64,000 nt of DNA from Asterella californica (taxonomy: Eukaryota; Streptophyta; Marchantiopsida; Marchantiales; Aytoniaceae), in contig JAYKYS010000002.1 of assembly GCA_036924285.1 (NCBI GenBank), positions 40,129,501-40,193,500 on the forward strand, read 5' to 3'. The notes beneath the pieces are model-generated. The model was given only the letters and a program-made list of their open reading frames with translations. It was not told the DNA's origin and did no database searches. The first letter of the stretch is position 1. Each line of letters starts with the position of its first letter. This document shows positions 1 through 10,083 of this stretch, piece after piece. The position numbers were made by a program, and so were the translations under genes.

Positions 1-50
1 TGGGGTGCAAGGAGAGCATGTTCCGTTACTTGGATCGGTAGATAGAGGGA

Positions 51-551
51 GTGAAGACACTCTACGGTCTTCCCTTGATTCTGCCACCCGTAACTGCATC
101 TTCCCAAACCTCAGCACCATCGACCGGATCAGACTTGGAGAAGGAGGAGTTCGACCTCGCTGTCCACTTGGTAGTGACAGCGTCGGAAGCCGAGAAGACC
201 TCGAAAGAAGCCCCGGAAGACAAGGTGTCTTCTAGGAGACAGGAAGAAGAGTTGTCTTCCCAGGTATTCCGAGTGGAGGAAGCGACTTTATCGGACCCCT
301 ATGAGGTCACCACGGCTCCCAGTGTCGAACTAGTGCCTCAGAAGAGCGAGGAAGCACAAGTCGACCCAGCTTCCCAAAGGACGCTTCCGTCTTCCGAAGC
401 AGCAGCAGCAGAGCCAGCGACGAATGTTGAGGAGGAAGCCACCTCAGTGACACCCGAGGTATTCGCATGGCTTCCCAGCTTGTCAAAAGCCGAGTTAGGA
501 GTTCAGGTAGGAGCAGATCAAATGGAGATTGCATCCGAGCAATTAGAGTAG
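51..551 (+). CDS. Unrecognised Glu/Ser/Ala-rich open frame, probably a fragment
   Basis: An open frame of about 166 codons that begins at a GTG just after an in-frame TAG and has no early ATG. The product is low-complexity and acidic, rich in Glu, Ser, Ala, Thr and Val, with repeated Glu-Glu and Ser-Ser runs. I see no domain, signal peptide or membrane segment. It lies upstream of the young Ty3 insertion, and the DNA on the other side of that insertion (10.1-10.8 kb) has the same GAAG/CTTCC-rich flavour. Both may therefore be parts of one older repeat or gene split by the insertion. It could be a disordered exon of a host gene, the tail of an old retroelement polyprotein, or chance. No function is assigned. 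Confidence 0.2.
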   Translation: MKTLYGLPLILPPVTASSQTSAPSTGSDLEKEEFDLAVHLVVTASEAEKTSKEAPEDKVSSRRQEEELSSQVFRVEEATLSDPYEVTTAPSVELVPQKSEEAQVDPASQRTLPSSEAAAAEPATNVEEEATSVTPEVFAWLPSLSKAELGVQVGADQMEIASEQLE

Positions 552-1310
552 GCAGCAAAGCGTAGAAGACAAGTTGAACTTGTCCAAACTTAGTAGGAAC
601 CAAACATGCTATCTTAGGAGGTGGCAGTTTTAGTGTAATATTAGATAGGTGACCATGTGGTAGAGTAGGCAGCGCAGGAGTAGTAAGATGGATGGCTAAT
701 TAGGAAAAGGAACCGTTTGCATGTGGGGTGGCAGCCTTCTGACAGCGCCCATCTCTCCCTTGTTGTGGTTGAGGATTGGAGGGGATTCCCTCTACGCCTC
801 AAGGCAGAAGCATAAGTAGGATTGTAGAGTAGGATTTCATGCACATTATACACACATGAGAGGCGCCTTAAGTACATTAGTAATTTTTGTACACTACTGT
901 GCGCACACACACTACACCCGATGTTAGAGACATACAAATAGATTGGGATTACATCGGAGGGGTCTGCATGCTCGTTGCCAGCAGTGGTTCAAAGATGTAG
1001 ATGGAGATAGTGGACAGTTTAGGAGCAGGGAACGGCATCCTCGTGTAGTCCTGCTGACTAAACTGGTGTGTCGAGGAGTAGGAGCAAAAAGTAGAGGGAG
1101 TGAGCTTCCCAACACCAATGTGCCTTCTTCTCGGGGAATGGATTGCTGATTTGAGTGCAGAAGCTTTGTCTGTGTCTTCTGGGTGGTGGATTTTCTTGAA
1201 TTCACTCCCGATTGTGCATGAGAAGCGTTCTTCTTGAGTAGCGGTGACTGTCAACAATTGTGCAGATTCGCAGCTTGGCTCGTCCAGTGGAGCACTTCGG
1301 ATCCACGTAC
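552..1310. other. Left flank of the Ty3 insertion, nothing recognised
   Basis: No coding region or structured RNA is recognisable. Short frames on both strands look like chance. Together with 10084-10936 this was one contiguous stretch before the Ty3 element inserted. Confidence 0.4.
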
Positions 1311-1314
1311 GGAC

Positions 1315-2230
1315 TGTAAACCCTCCGCGGTCCTAACGATCAACTACCCCCCGATCTCTCAACCTCCACGATCGTCATCCACGAATCTGCAACTGTCGGG
1401 CCTGTCTCTCACTCAGGGGTCACCTCTGATGGCTTTGATGGAAGCACACCATGAATCTTGAAGGGAAAAATGCTAAGTTCACTCTCATTCATACACCCAC
1501 AAACTTATCAACTAAAATCTCCATAATCTCATCCACTAAAATCCTCCATTCTAACGACGTTTCTCAAGTTCTCACATGCTAAAAATATCCCACACTCTCT
1601 ATATTACTCAAGTTGTCATTACGACGATGTGAAAACAAGGATGAGGAGCTCTTCTCTACTCCTCTATTTATACATTCTAGGTTTTTACTTTGGTACCCTC
1701 CGGTAACTCAGCCGTAACTACTTTTACCGGGTTTTACTAAGATATTACTTAAGGTAAAAGCATTGATCACATGGGCTTTTTACCTTTTCACATGGGCTTA
1801 TTCCTTCAAAGTCAACAACTTCTAGAAGGATTCTGGAATATTCTCAAGGAATCTCGAATTTCCACCCCCCCTCTACACTAGGACCCACTAAAAAGGAAAC
1901 ATGTGGAATCTCTTCTTGTTTTTAATGCCCACAAAGTCCACAACTTTAATCCAACCACTAATATCAAGTCAAAAAGGAGATAAGGGATACTTTCCACCCC
2001 CTTTCTACCTTTTAGACAAGATGACAAGATAGTAGTGCTCACTCTTTAGCAAATATCTGAATTCTGCCAAAAGTACAGCTAAGTTTAACCATAACTAACT
2101 TTTAGCTAGTCATGACTAACTTGATATCTCCTAAAAGTACTTTGGCAGCAAATAAACATTCTCAACACTTAGTTAGAACTAAACACCTTACTAATAGATA
2201 AACTTCCTATGTGTAACATAGGTCGTTACA
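1315..2230 (-). repeat. 3' LTR of the Ty3 element
   Basis: 916 bp, the same length as 9164-10079, with two visible substitutions (near 1441 and 1563). A TATA-like TATAAATAG lies on the minus strand at 1664-1672. In element sense this is the downstream LTR, directly after the polypurine tract. Confidence 0.95.
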
Positions 2231-2243
2231 TTTTACCCCCGGA
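2231..2243 (-). other. Polypurine tract (plus-strand primer)
   Basis: On the minus strand the run CCGGGGGTAAAA directly precedes the LTR start TGTAACG, the usual place for the plus-strand primer. It overlaps the end of the gag-pol frame closely: the stop codon is at 2244-2246. Confidence 0.75.
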
Positions 2244-5200
2244 CTAAATTTTTGCTCCGTCCTCGGAGTGAAGAGAGAACTTCCGTCGATGAAACAACTT
2301 CAACTTGTCATGGTTGACCCGATCGAATCTCCTTCCTCCCAGCTCCTGAAGGTCATATGTGAAGTTGCTCCACACCTTATCTACAACAAAAGGACCAAAA
2401 TATCTCGGAAGAAACTTCTTCCTAGCCCTCTTGAATCTGATAGCATCATACAACATAACCCAATCTCCGACTTGAAAAGGTTTTACCTCCCTCTTGCCCA
2501 ACCGTTTGTCGTAACTCTTCTTTTGATACGCCTGAGCTCGTTCCATCCGGATCATTGCTACCGCTCGGGTCTCTTCCAACTCCATGAGTTGCTCCCTTCT
2601 TGATCTGACCACGTCTTCTCCTCTCGACCTCTTCAACTTTCGTTGAATAGTTTGAAAAGTATCCAATTCGAATTGGATCGGCAACTTGGACTCCACTCCA
2701 TAAACCAGTCGAAATGGGGAGTACCCAGTAGAAGTCTTTGTTGTCGTTCGATACTCCCATAAGATAGCATGTAGCCTCTTATCCCAAGTATGTTTCGCAG
2801 TCTCAACACCAGCATCTTTGGCGAGCATCATACAAAGTGTAAGATTGGTCTTCTCCGCAAGACCATTAGCATTTGGTTTGTATGAGGTCGTTACTCGTGG
2901 CTTGATAGAAAAGTGTTGTAGCATAGCAGTAGTCATGCTCCCTACAAACTCTCCTCCTCTATCTGAGACCAACTCTAACGGACATCCAAATCTTGTGATG
3001 ATCCTCTCCCATAAGAATCTACCGACTTCTGTTTCATTGGTCTCTCTCAAAGGTCTAGCCTCTACCCACTTGGTACAATAGTCAGTGGCGACTACAATGT
3101 ATCTATTGCCTCGAGGTGTCTTATTAAGAGGACCTACAAAATCAATACCCCACTTCTCAAATGGTCCTAACACGGGAATTGATCTTAACGGAGGTGTTCT
3201 AGTAGACTTCAGAGCAAATGCTTGACATACGTCGCAAGTTTTGCAATAGTCTAAACACTCTTTGAAAATCCCTCTCCAGTGGTAACCCGCATCCAAAATC
3301 TTGAAGGCTGTTATCTTACCAGCAAAGTGACCTCCGCAAACAGTTCCGTCGTGAAACTCGTGCATTAGCTTGAATGCCTCCTTCTGACCAACTGCTCTCC
3401 TTAGTAACCCATCTGCTCCTTGATGAAACAGAATTCCCTCTACCATGGTGTAAGGTTTGCATCTCTTGATCAACGCGTTACGTTCTCGGGTATGCATACC
3501 TTCTGGAAAAGAGCCATCTACAAGGAAACTCCAGATTTCCTTGTACTCGTCCGGTATCTCCTCGATGCTTGTGATGGTCATCAGATGCTCGTCTGGAAAT
3601 GAATCATCAAACGGTTCTTCTCCCTCATCATCATAAGCCCTTGACAAAAGATCAGCATTCGCATGCTTCTTCCCTGGTCTATCTTCGATCACATAATCGT
3701 ATTCTGTTAGAAGGATCTTCCAACGAGCAATACGACCTTCGGCATTAGGCTTATTAAAGATATACTTTAAAGCCTTGTGATCTGTGACTATGGAAAATTT
3801 CCCTCCTAGCAAGTAGTGTCGAAATTTCTTCAATCCAAAGATCACCGCTAATCCTTCTCGTTCAGTCACGGAGTAATTCTTCTCCGCTGGAACCATCTGC
3901 CTACTAGCATAAGCTATAGGATGATCATGTCCATCTCCATCTAGCTGACTTAATGTACATCCGATTGCTACATTGGAGGCATCCGTATACAGAATAAATG
4001 CTTTACTCCACTCAGGTTTAGCAAGTATAGGAGCTGTCACTAATGCCTTTTTCAGCTCCTCAAATGCTTCCTTTGCTTTCTGATCATGCACTATCAAGTC
4101 AAAATCAACTCCCTTCTTCATGTACATAGTCAAAGCTATTGCTTTGTTTGAGAAGGAAAAGACAAACCTACGATAATATCCAACCATGCCAAGAAACTGC
4201 CTCAACTTTGTCAAGTTGATCGGAAATGGAAGATCCACAATCTTCTTCACCTTCTCAGGATCTACCGCAATCCCATTCTTGGAAATGATGTGCCCTAACA
4301 GCAGACCTTCTTCGCAGCCAAAGATGCACTTCTCTGGATTTAGAGAAGCGTTGGCTTGCTCCAACCGCTGCAAAACTTTGATCACATGATCAAAGTGGTC
4401 CTCCTTTCGTCCGTACACACAGAAATCGTCAATGAAATCCCGAACAAACTTCCCTATGAATGGTTCAAACACCTTGTTCATGAACCTCTGAAACGTGGCC
4501 GGAGCATTACACAGTCCGAATGGCATCACTCGAAATGCAAATGTTCCCCAAGGAGTAGTGAAAGTAGTCAACTGCTGGTACTCCTGTGCTATCTTGATCT
4601 GGTTGTATCCACTATAACCATCACCAAAGCTGTACCACTCATGACCGGCAACTTCCTCCAAAATCTCATCTATAAATGGTAGAGGATAATAGTCCTTCTT
4701 GGTAACTGCATTCAGCTTCTTATAGTCTATGCACACTCGCAGCTTACCATTCTTCTTCTTGACAATCACAATGGGTGAAACCCATTCTGAGTTCTCCACC
4801 TCATAGATGAAACTCGCCTCCTTCAACTTGTCTATCTCCTCCTTGACCATCATTGCCGTTGTAGGATTGACCCTTCTCTGCTTCTGTCGAACTGGTCTTG
4901 CGTTCTCCTCCAATTCGATTCGATGAGTCTCGAGGGTCACCTCCTTCAAATCCTTGTAGCTGAAAGCAAACACATGGATATATTTTCGGAATATATCTAG
5001 GAATCTACTTTTCTCTTCTTGAGTGACATTGATACCAAACTTCAGGGTAGAGAGTCTTCTCACAATCTCTGCCTCACTCAACTCTTCTTTGTCAGGATCT
5101 TTCTCCACTGCTGGTCGAGGCAACAAGTCAATAGCACTAAGCTGATGTACTGATTCGTCTCGACCAAATCCTTCATCCTCAGACGAGGATTCTTGGTCGT

Positions 5201-7130
5201 AAGAATCCTCAGTATCTACTTCCGAGACACTCTGATCATCCTCCGTATCAGATTCCCAGTAGTCACTAGTGGGTCTATCAGAGTCAGAAGTCACAACTCC
5301 AACACCCGAGAGAGGAACTATCACTCTATGATCTCTAGGCCCAATTCGTAAGTATCCCTTGTGCCACCTATCCGTGGTGCGCACAGCTCTCAACCAAGGC
5401 CTACCTAGGAGCAAATCATAACTAGAGTCCTTTAACACTTGAAAGGACATCAATGTTTGAACTCCCATCACAGACACGACCACCTTCTCTAACACACCAA
5501 GAGGTCTTACCCGTTGCTTGTTAGCCATCCCCACGACAATGCTAGCCGGGCGAGTTGGTTCCATTCCCAACTTCTTCATCAACCTCTCCGATATGGCGTT
5601 TACAGCCGACCCTCCATCCACCAATACGTCAGAGACGTAGTGACCATTCAATCGGACTTCAATCTTTGAAGCCCTAGTGCATACCTCTGAAGCATGCACA
5701 TCCACCACACCAACTCCCACTGACTTTGATGTCTTGCTCTTGGGTTTCTTCTTCTTGCTTCTCTTAGAACTCAGTCCTCCTCTGAGTTCCCTTCGTAAGC
5801 TGGGATTAAGTGCGATCAGTTGTCCAACAGTGATGTTGGCTTTCTGAGCACCCACATCTTCAACCACATCATATCCCGCTTGGGAAGATGAAATGGTGAA
5901 ATCCGCCATCCCCAGCTTCCTTCTTGGCTCCCTTGGTGTACTCGAAACATTACTCGAACGAGTACTTCTACTTGCTGACTCCTCCATGAAAACCGGTTCA
6001 TCAGAAAATCGAGTTCTTTTTCTTTCTTGAGCTAAAAGCTCCACCGGTGCATGAGAAGAGTTTGAACTCTCTCCTTTCTCGTAGATGGGATCTCGCACGA
6101 CATCGATAGTAGCCACCCCTTTGTCTCGTCCTTGTGATGGATTTCCTCCACCCACATTCATTCTGACAGCTTCGGCACCTCTTGCTCCGTTGTTAGGACA
6201 ATTTCGCTGGAAATGAGAACCTCCACACGTCCAACAAGTGATTCCTCCAAAGTTACCTTGGTTGCCTCCAAAGTTACCTTGATTTCCTCGGTTGGGATTG
6301 TTGTCGTAACCTCTTTGACCTCCTCCTCCACCTTTGTTCCTCCATTCTCGTAACTGCACCACATTTATCTTGAGATCCGCAAGAGTGTCAGTGATGCTCT
6401 TCAGCTCGGCATGAAAATCAGAGGTGGCAGTAGACATCGTTGTTGGGACAAACGGTCTTGGCACCACCGTTGGAGTAGGAGCTGACGTTGAAGCAATCAC
6501 CAATTGTGATGGTGCAGGTGCGATCGTTGTGGCTACACCAGGAGTCGGAGTTGACACCAGAGCAGCATGATGAGGTTGGATGATATCTCCTTCATCCAAA
6601 CTCTCTTCCATATTTGTCGCTATCTTGATGGCCTCCGCTTTGGTTGCTGGCTTCTCGTACCTCACTTGGGTTCGAATTGAAGGTCTCAACCCTCCCACCA
6701 AGTTCTTGGTCAGCACTGCTCCAATCCCCGCCATCGTTAGTTCCACATTGTCTCCACTCTTCCGTAGGACCGTCCGAAACCGTTGCTCCAACTTATCCAC
6801 CCTTTCGGCATATTGCCGAACTTTCTCGTCGTCACGTTGCTTCAAATGAGTAAGCTCCACCATGAGCTTCTCATAACTCTCTTCTGGAAGAAATTCTTCG
6901 ATGAGTGCATTACTCAACGTCTCCCATGTGTCCTCAACTGCACCAGGTGTCTGGCTCTTCACTCGGTCTTCATACCACGTAAGAGCAAAATCTTCTAAAA
7001 ACTCTGGCAGTAACAACACCCATTCTTCCTTCCTTCTCACGTTGTTTCCGATGCAACCCCTTTTGAAGTCTCGAACAAACGGTTCTACATCTTCATTGTC
7101 CTTCCCATGAAACACGGGTAGCTTTCCCAT
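2244..7130 (-). CDS. Ty3/gypsy Gag-Pol polyprotein, intact
   Basis: A single uninterrupted 1628-residue frame from a true ATG at 7130. Order: Gag region with a coiled middle; a Gly/Asn-rich stretch and a CCHC knuckle starting at Cys299 (CWTCGGSHFQRNC); retropepsin with VDGGS (Asp505; DGG in place of DSG is also seen in some plant Ty3 clades); a very acidic Ser/Asp/Glu linker; reverse transcriptase with RVCIDYKKLN and FIDD at 899-902; RNase H with YTDAS and TDHKALKY; integrase with an HHCC zinc module, then Asp1330, Asp1390 and Glu1426 (D,D-35-E spacing between the last two); and a C-terminal GPF-type module. No chromodomain is visible. It makes capsid, protease, polymerase and integrase for copying through RNA. 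Gag and Pol are fused with no frameshift or stop between them, so their ratio would have to be set by processing. All catalytic residues I can check are present. Confidence 0.95.
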   Translation of the reverse strand: MGKLPVFHGKDNEDVEPFVRDFKRGCIGNNVRRKEEWVLLLPEFLEDFALTWYEDRVKSQTPGAVEDTWETLSNALIEEFLPEESYEKLMVELTHLKQRDDEKVRQYAERVDKLEQRFRTVLRKSGDNVELTMAGIGAVLTKNLVGGLRPSIRTQVRYEKPATKAEAIKIATNMEESLDEGDIIQPHHAALVSTPTPGVATTIAPAPSQLVIASTSAPTPTVVPRPFVPTTMSTATSDFHAELKSITDTLADLKINVVQLREWRNKGGGGGQRGYDNNPNRGNQGNFGGNQGNFGGITCWTCGGSHFQRNCPNNGARGAEAVRMNVGGGNPSQGRDKGVATIDVVRDPIYEKGESSNSSHAPVELLAQERKRTRFSDEPVFMEESASRSTRSSNVSSTPREPRRKLGMADFTISSSQAGYDVVEDVGAQKANITVGQLIALNPSLRRELRGGLSSKRSKKKKPKSKTSKSVGVGVVDVHASEVCTRASKIEVRLNGHYVSDVLVDGGSAVNAISERLMKKLGMEPTRPASIVVGMANKQRVRPLGVLEKVVVSVMGVQTLMSFQVLKDSSYDLLLGRPWLRAVRTTDRWHKGYLRIGPRDHRVIVPLSGVGVVTSDSDRPTSDYWESDTEDDQSVSEVDTEDSYDQESSSEDEGFGRDESVHQLSAIDLLPRPAVEKDPDKEELSEAEIVRRLSTLKFGINVTQEEKSRFLDIFRKYIHVFAFSYKDLKEVTLETHRIELEENARPVRQKQRRVNPTTAMMVKEEIDKLKEASFIYEVENSEWVSPIVIVKKKNGKLRVCIDYKKLNAVTKKDYYPLPFIDEILEEVAGHEWYSFGDGYSGYNQIKIAQEYQQLTTFTTPWGTFAFRVMPFGLCNAPATFQRFMNKVFEPFIGKFVRDFIDDFCVYGRKEDHFDHVIKVLQRLEQANASLNPEKCIFGCEEGLLLGHIISKNGIAVDPEKVKKIVDLPFPINLTKLRQFLGMVGYYRRFVFSFSNKAIALTMYMKKGVDFDLIVHDQKAKEAFEELKKALVTAPILAKPEWSKAFILYTDASNVAIGCTLSQLDGDGHDHPIAYASRQMVPAEKNYSVTEREGLAVIFGLKKFRHYLLGGKFSIVTDHKALKYIFNKPNAEGRIARWKILLTEYDYVIEDRPGKKHANADLLSRAYDDEGEEPFDDSFPDEHLMTITSIEEIPDEYKEIWSFLVDGSFPEGMHTRERNALIKRCKPYTMVEGILFHQGADGLLRRAVGQKEAFKLMHEFHDGTVCGGHFAGKITAFKILDAGYHWRGIFKECLDYCKTCDVCQAFALKSTRTPPLRSIPVLGPFEKWGIDFVGPLNKTPRGNRYIVVATDYCTKWVEARPLRETNETEVGRFLWERIITRFGCPLELVSDRGGEFVGSMTTAMLQHFSIKPRVTTSYKPNANGLAEKTNLTLCMMLAKDAGVETAKHTWDKRLHAILWEYRTTTKTSTGYSPFRLVYGVESKLPIQFELDTFQTIQRKLKRSRGEDVVRSRREQLMELEETRAVAMIRMERAQAYQKKSYDKRLGKREVKPFQVGDWVMLYDAIRFKRARKKFLPRYFGPFVVDKVWSNFTYDLQELGGRRFDRVNHDKLKLFHRRKFSLHSEDGAKI

Positions 7131-7343
7131 CTTGTAACTACTCTTTCTACTCTTCTAATCGTCGTGCAATAACTACTCGCTAAAAGAGTACGAACATCAC
7201 CAATTCCATTCGCGAATAATCTACCATAGGTAAAATGAAAGGAAATGGTTGTAACAACACCTCTTGTGCCATCTCTTCCCCCAAGGTAATCATGAGTCTG
7301 AGTCGCATCACCGCCTTCTCCACCATCCGAATGACGATCTCCA

Positions 7344-7820
7344 TCACAACTCAGCCGAGTCCTCCTTTGAAGTCGACAACTTCTCCGTCTCAGCTCTTTG
7401 AGTCTCGTCCAACTTCTCGACTACGGACGTAAGTAGGGCGGCCACATCGACGCACTTGTGTCCTCTTGATAGATCACCCACTCCACAACTTGGACAAGGA
7501 TCTTCGCCTAGAAGATGAATTGGCGCTGGTGACGATGGACCCACTCGAAGACTCAAATCAGTAAACTCCCGCTTCCCTTTAGCTCTCTCGGTTCTGATTC
7601 TAGTTGGACAATTCACTACTTTGTGTCCCAACCCTCTACAGAAATAACACCACAAGTCGGTTTCTACTCTTCTCCTCGGCGATTCTACTTGAGGTTTAGT
7701 ACTAGGGTTTTCAAACTCGACGATAATCTCTCTCGAACTTTCTCCGACACTTACTATGACATCTAAACCTTGAGGAAGGTTTCTAAGTCTAACTTTCCAA
7801 TCTTTTGAATTTCCACTCAT
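7344..7820 (-). CDS. Extra ORF of the Ty3 element with zinc-knuckle motifs
   Basis: A 158-codon frame from the ATG at 7820; the frame extends a few codons further at a TTG. It lies in the element leader about 0.2 kb upstream of gag-pol, same strand. It has a CCHC knuckle (CYFCRGLGHKVVNC) and a second Cys/His cluster (CPSCGVGDLSRGHKC), then a Glu/Ser/Thr-rich tail. Knuckles of this type bind single-stranded nucleic acid, so a nucleocapsid-like or RNA-chaperone role is a fair inference, but the gag-pol already has its own knuckle. Extra ORFs upstream of gag are known in some plant Ty3 clades such as Ogre. The truncated copy at 55.3-57.5 kb breaks off before this region, so conservation cannot be tested here. 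Confidence 0.6.
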   Translation of the reverse strand: MSGNSKDWKVRLRNLPQGLDVIVSVGESSREIIVEFENPSTKPQVESPRRRVETDLWCYFCRGLGHKVVNCPTRIRTERAKGKREFTDLSLRVGPSSPAPIHLLGEDPCPSCGVGDLSRGHKCVDVAALLTSVVEKLDETQRAETEKLSTSKEDSAEL

Positions 7821-7958
7821 GTTGCACCTTCTCAACCATTAAGTGGACAAAATATCATAGAGGAAAATAATTCTACATTACTTTCTTAACTCTTCCGAGC
7901 TTTATATTAGAAATCGTGCATTATACATGCGATACACGAAATAAAATCTAATCTAATA

Positions 7959-8276
7959 TTAACTATCAAAGATATGATCCTCCTCACCCTCGTTTGTACT
8001 CATCACAACAGACATCTTGAACTCACTCTTGTAAGGATCCAACTCTATTTCACCAGGAGCATTCGTGGCCTCCATAGTGAATGATGCTTTAAACTCGACT
8101 TTCTTCAAATCTGTGCCAATTGTCGCGGAAGCTTCTTCGTATAGAGTAAAGAGGGCACCCCAAGTGCTATAGATGCGTGTTCGTAACTCATCTATACTTA
8201 ACTTGGGCTTCTCCGTCTCTGTTCGAACTCCTAAACGTCTCTTCTTCCACCTCGTCATTCGAACTGGATTCCCCAT
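7959..8276 (-). CDS. Extra ORF of the Ty3 element, conserved in the second copy
   Basis: A 105-codon frame from an ATG at 8276. I recognise no domain. The middle (TRIYSTWGALFTLYEEASA and onward) is clearly matched by a frame at 55291-55551 in the truncated copy (TRIYCSWGALFILNQEASA). Most changes there are conservative although the DNA has diverged, which suggests a real protein under constraint. It is the first ORF after the repeat-bearing leader, so it would be the 5'-most coding unit of the genomic RNA. The start has basic residues, the rest is mixed and the end is acidic. Function unknown. It could be an accessory protein such as a silencing suppressor or packaging factor, but that is speculation. 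Confidence 0.5.
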   Translation of the reverse strand: MGNPVRMTRWKKRRLGVRTETEKPKLSIDELRTRIYSTWGALFTLYEEASATIGTDLKKVEFKASFTMEATNAPGEIELDPYKSEFKMSVVMSTNEGEEDHIFDS

Positions 8277-8419
8277 GACGTATCTTCAAGACCTCCTTGT
8301 ATGCCGAAACTTATCTCTCTTAGTTGGTAAGAGATCTCTCCAAGATTTTTGTGGTCTCCAGTAGCTCAACCTCCAAGCTACTAAATCATGAAGTTTCAAC
8401 GGAAACTTCTCTAATCAGA

Positions 8420-8870
8420 AGAGATGGTGATGACTGTATAAATTTTCAGAGAACTGAAATTTGTATATTTTCACTTCCCTCATGGTTGTCAACCCCCTCC
8501 ACTTTGAAAAATCCTTTCTCCCTCTTCAGACCTCATCTTTTCATGATTTCTTTTGTCCTGGATAGCTTATCAGCCACTCTAAAACACTGGAAAGTTTCTC
8601 AGGAAAATAAAATTCACAGAAAATCTGACACTGACTGTAAACTTTTTCCAGAGAACAGAATTCCTCAACTCTCACGAATAGACCCCCTCAACTTTGAAAA
8701 ATCATTGCTCCCTCTCTAGACCACCTTTTCCTATGATTCCTTTTGTCTTAGATAGGTTATCAGCCAATCTAAAACACTGGAAAGTTTCTCAGGAAAATAA
8801 AATTCACAGAAAAGTTGACAGCGACTGTACAAATTTTCCAGAGAGCAGAATTTCTAAACTCACAAATTTC
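8420..8870. repeat. Tandem ~190-bp repeats in the Ty3 leader
   Basis: Two full units start near 8491 and 8681, each beginning ACCCCCTC and including the stretch AAGTTTCTCAGGAAAATAAA. A partial unit lies before them. The same unit occurs three times in the truncated copy (55.74-56.3 kb), so the copy number varies between family members. Confidence 0.85.
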
Positions 8871-9141
8871 TCTCCTCTAATAACTTTTCTCTCCTCCTTC
8901 TCTACAACTCTTGTTGCACCTCCTTTCAACTCTCCTCAAACCCTTTCTAAGTGAACAAGATGTAAAGAATGACTTCGAACGCGTCATATATCACTACGGG
9001 ATACACGAAAGGTTCTAACGTTGCTAACATCGCGTTAGCTCTCTCTCCTCCCAACGTTCTCTCCATGTGCTCTCTCATAATCTCCTTTTGTCGAATATAG
9101 AACTGAACTCTAAACATCGTTCAACGATCCCTTCAAGTGAG

Positions 9142-9159
9142 GTCCCGGCAACGGAACCA
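9142..9159 (-). other. Primer-binding site for tRNA-Glu
   Basis: Four bases after the 5' LTR, the minus strand reads TGGTTCCGTTGCCGGGAC. This is complementary over 18 nt to the 3' end of plant tRNA-Glu (ending CCCGGCAACGGAACCA). The tRNA identity is from memory of plant tRNA-Glu sequences. The truncated copy has the same site at 56593-56610 with one mismatch. Confidence 0.8.
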
Positions 9160-9163
9160 AAAA

Positions 9164-10079
9164 TGTAAACCCTCCGCGGTCCTAACGATCAACTACCCCC
9201 CGATCTCTCAACCTCCACGATCGTCATCCACGAATCTGCAACTGTCGGGCCTGTCTCTCACTCAGGGGTCACCTCTGATGGCTTTGATAGAAGCACACCA
9301 TGAATCTTGAAGGGAAAAATGCTAAGTTCACTCTCATTCATACACCCACAAACTTATCAACTAAAATCTCCATAATCTCATCCACTAAAATCCTCCATTC
9401 TAACGACGTCTCTCAAGTTCTCACATGCTAAAAATATCCCACACTCTCTATATTACTCAAGTTGTCATTACGACGATGTGAAAACAAGGATGAGGAGCTC
9501 TTCTCTACTCCTCTATTTATACATTCTAGGTTTTTACTTTGGTACCCTCCGGTAACTCAGCCGTAACTACTTTTACCGGGTTTTACTAAGATATTACTTA
9601 AGGTAAAAGCATTGATCACATGGGCTTTTTACCTTTTCACATGGGCTTATTCCTTCAAAGTCAACAACTTCTAGAAGGATTCTGGAATATTCTCAAGGAA
9701 TCTCGAATTTCCACCCCCCCTCTACACTAGGACCCACTAAAAAGGAAACATGTGGAATCTCTTCTTGTTTTTAATGCCCACAAAGTCCACAACTTTAATC
9801 CAACCACTAATATCAAGTCAAAAAGGAGATAAGGGATACTTTCCACCCCCTTTCTACCTTTTAGACAAGATGACAAGATAGTAGTGCTCACTCTTTAGCA
9901 AATATCTGAATTCTGCCAAAAGTACAGCTAAGTTTAACCATAACTAACTTTTAGCTAGTCATGACTAACTTGATATCTCCTAAAAGTACTTTGGCAGCAA
10001 ATAAACATTCTCAACACTTAGTTAGAACTAAACACCTTACTAATAGATAAACTTCCTATGTGTAACATAGGTCGTTACA
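9164..10079 (-). repeat. 5' LTR of the Ty3 element
   Basis: 916 bp, TG...CA ends, nearly identical to 1315-2230. It carries the presumed promoter and a 7-bp terminal hairpin (CCTATGT/ACATAGG, 10055-10071) close to the U3 end. Confidence 0.95.
9513..9521 (-). promoter_or_regulatory. TATA box of the Ty3 5' LTR
   Basis: TATAAATAG on the minus strand, about 560 bases into the LTR. This is a perfect plant TATA consensus in the right orientation to drive the element RNA. It is conserved in the other LTR and in the truncated copy near 56985. Confidence 0.65.
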
Positions 10080-10083
10080 GGAC

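Larger units (their letters stand above)
1311..10083 (-). mobile_element. Full-length young Ty3/gypsy LTR retrotransposon (tRNA-Glu primed)
   Basis: The element is bounded by a 4-bp target duplication GGAC (1311-1314 and 10080-10083) and two 916-bp LTRs (1315-2230 and 9164-10079). In element orientation the LTRs start TGTAACG and end TTTACA. I count only two mismatches between them, so the insertion is recent. In element order (right to left) it holds the 5' LTR, a tRNA-Glu primer site, a leader with 190-bp tandem repeats, two small extra ORFs, an uninterrupted gag-pol, a polypurine tract and the 3' LTR. Domain order protease-RT-RNaseH-integrase places it in Ty3/gypsy (Metaviridae). Every part needed for autonomous movement appears open. 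It inserted into unrecognised DNA about 0.85 kb from an old fragment of the DNMT-bearing family. A second, truncated copy lies at 55.3-57.5 kb. Confidence 0.95.
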
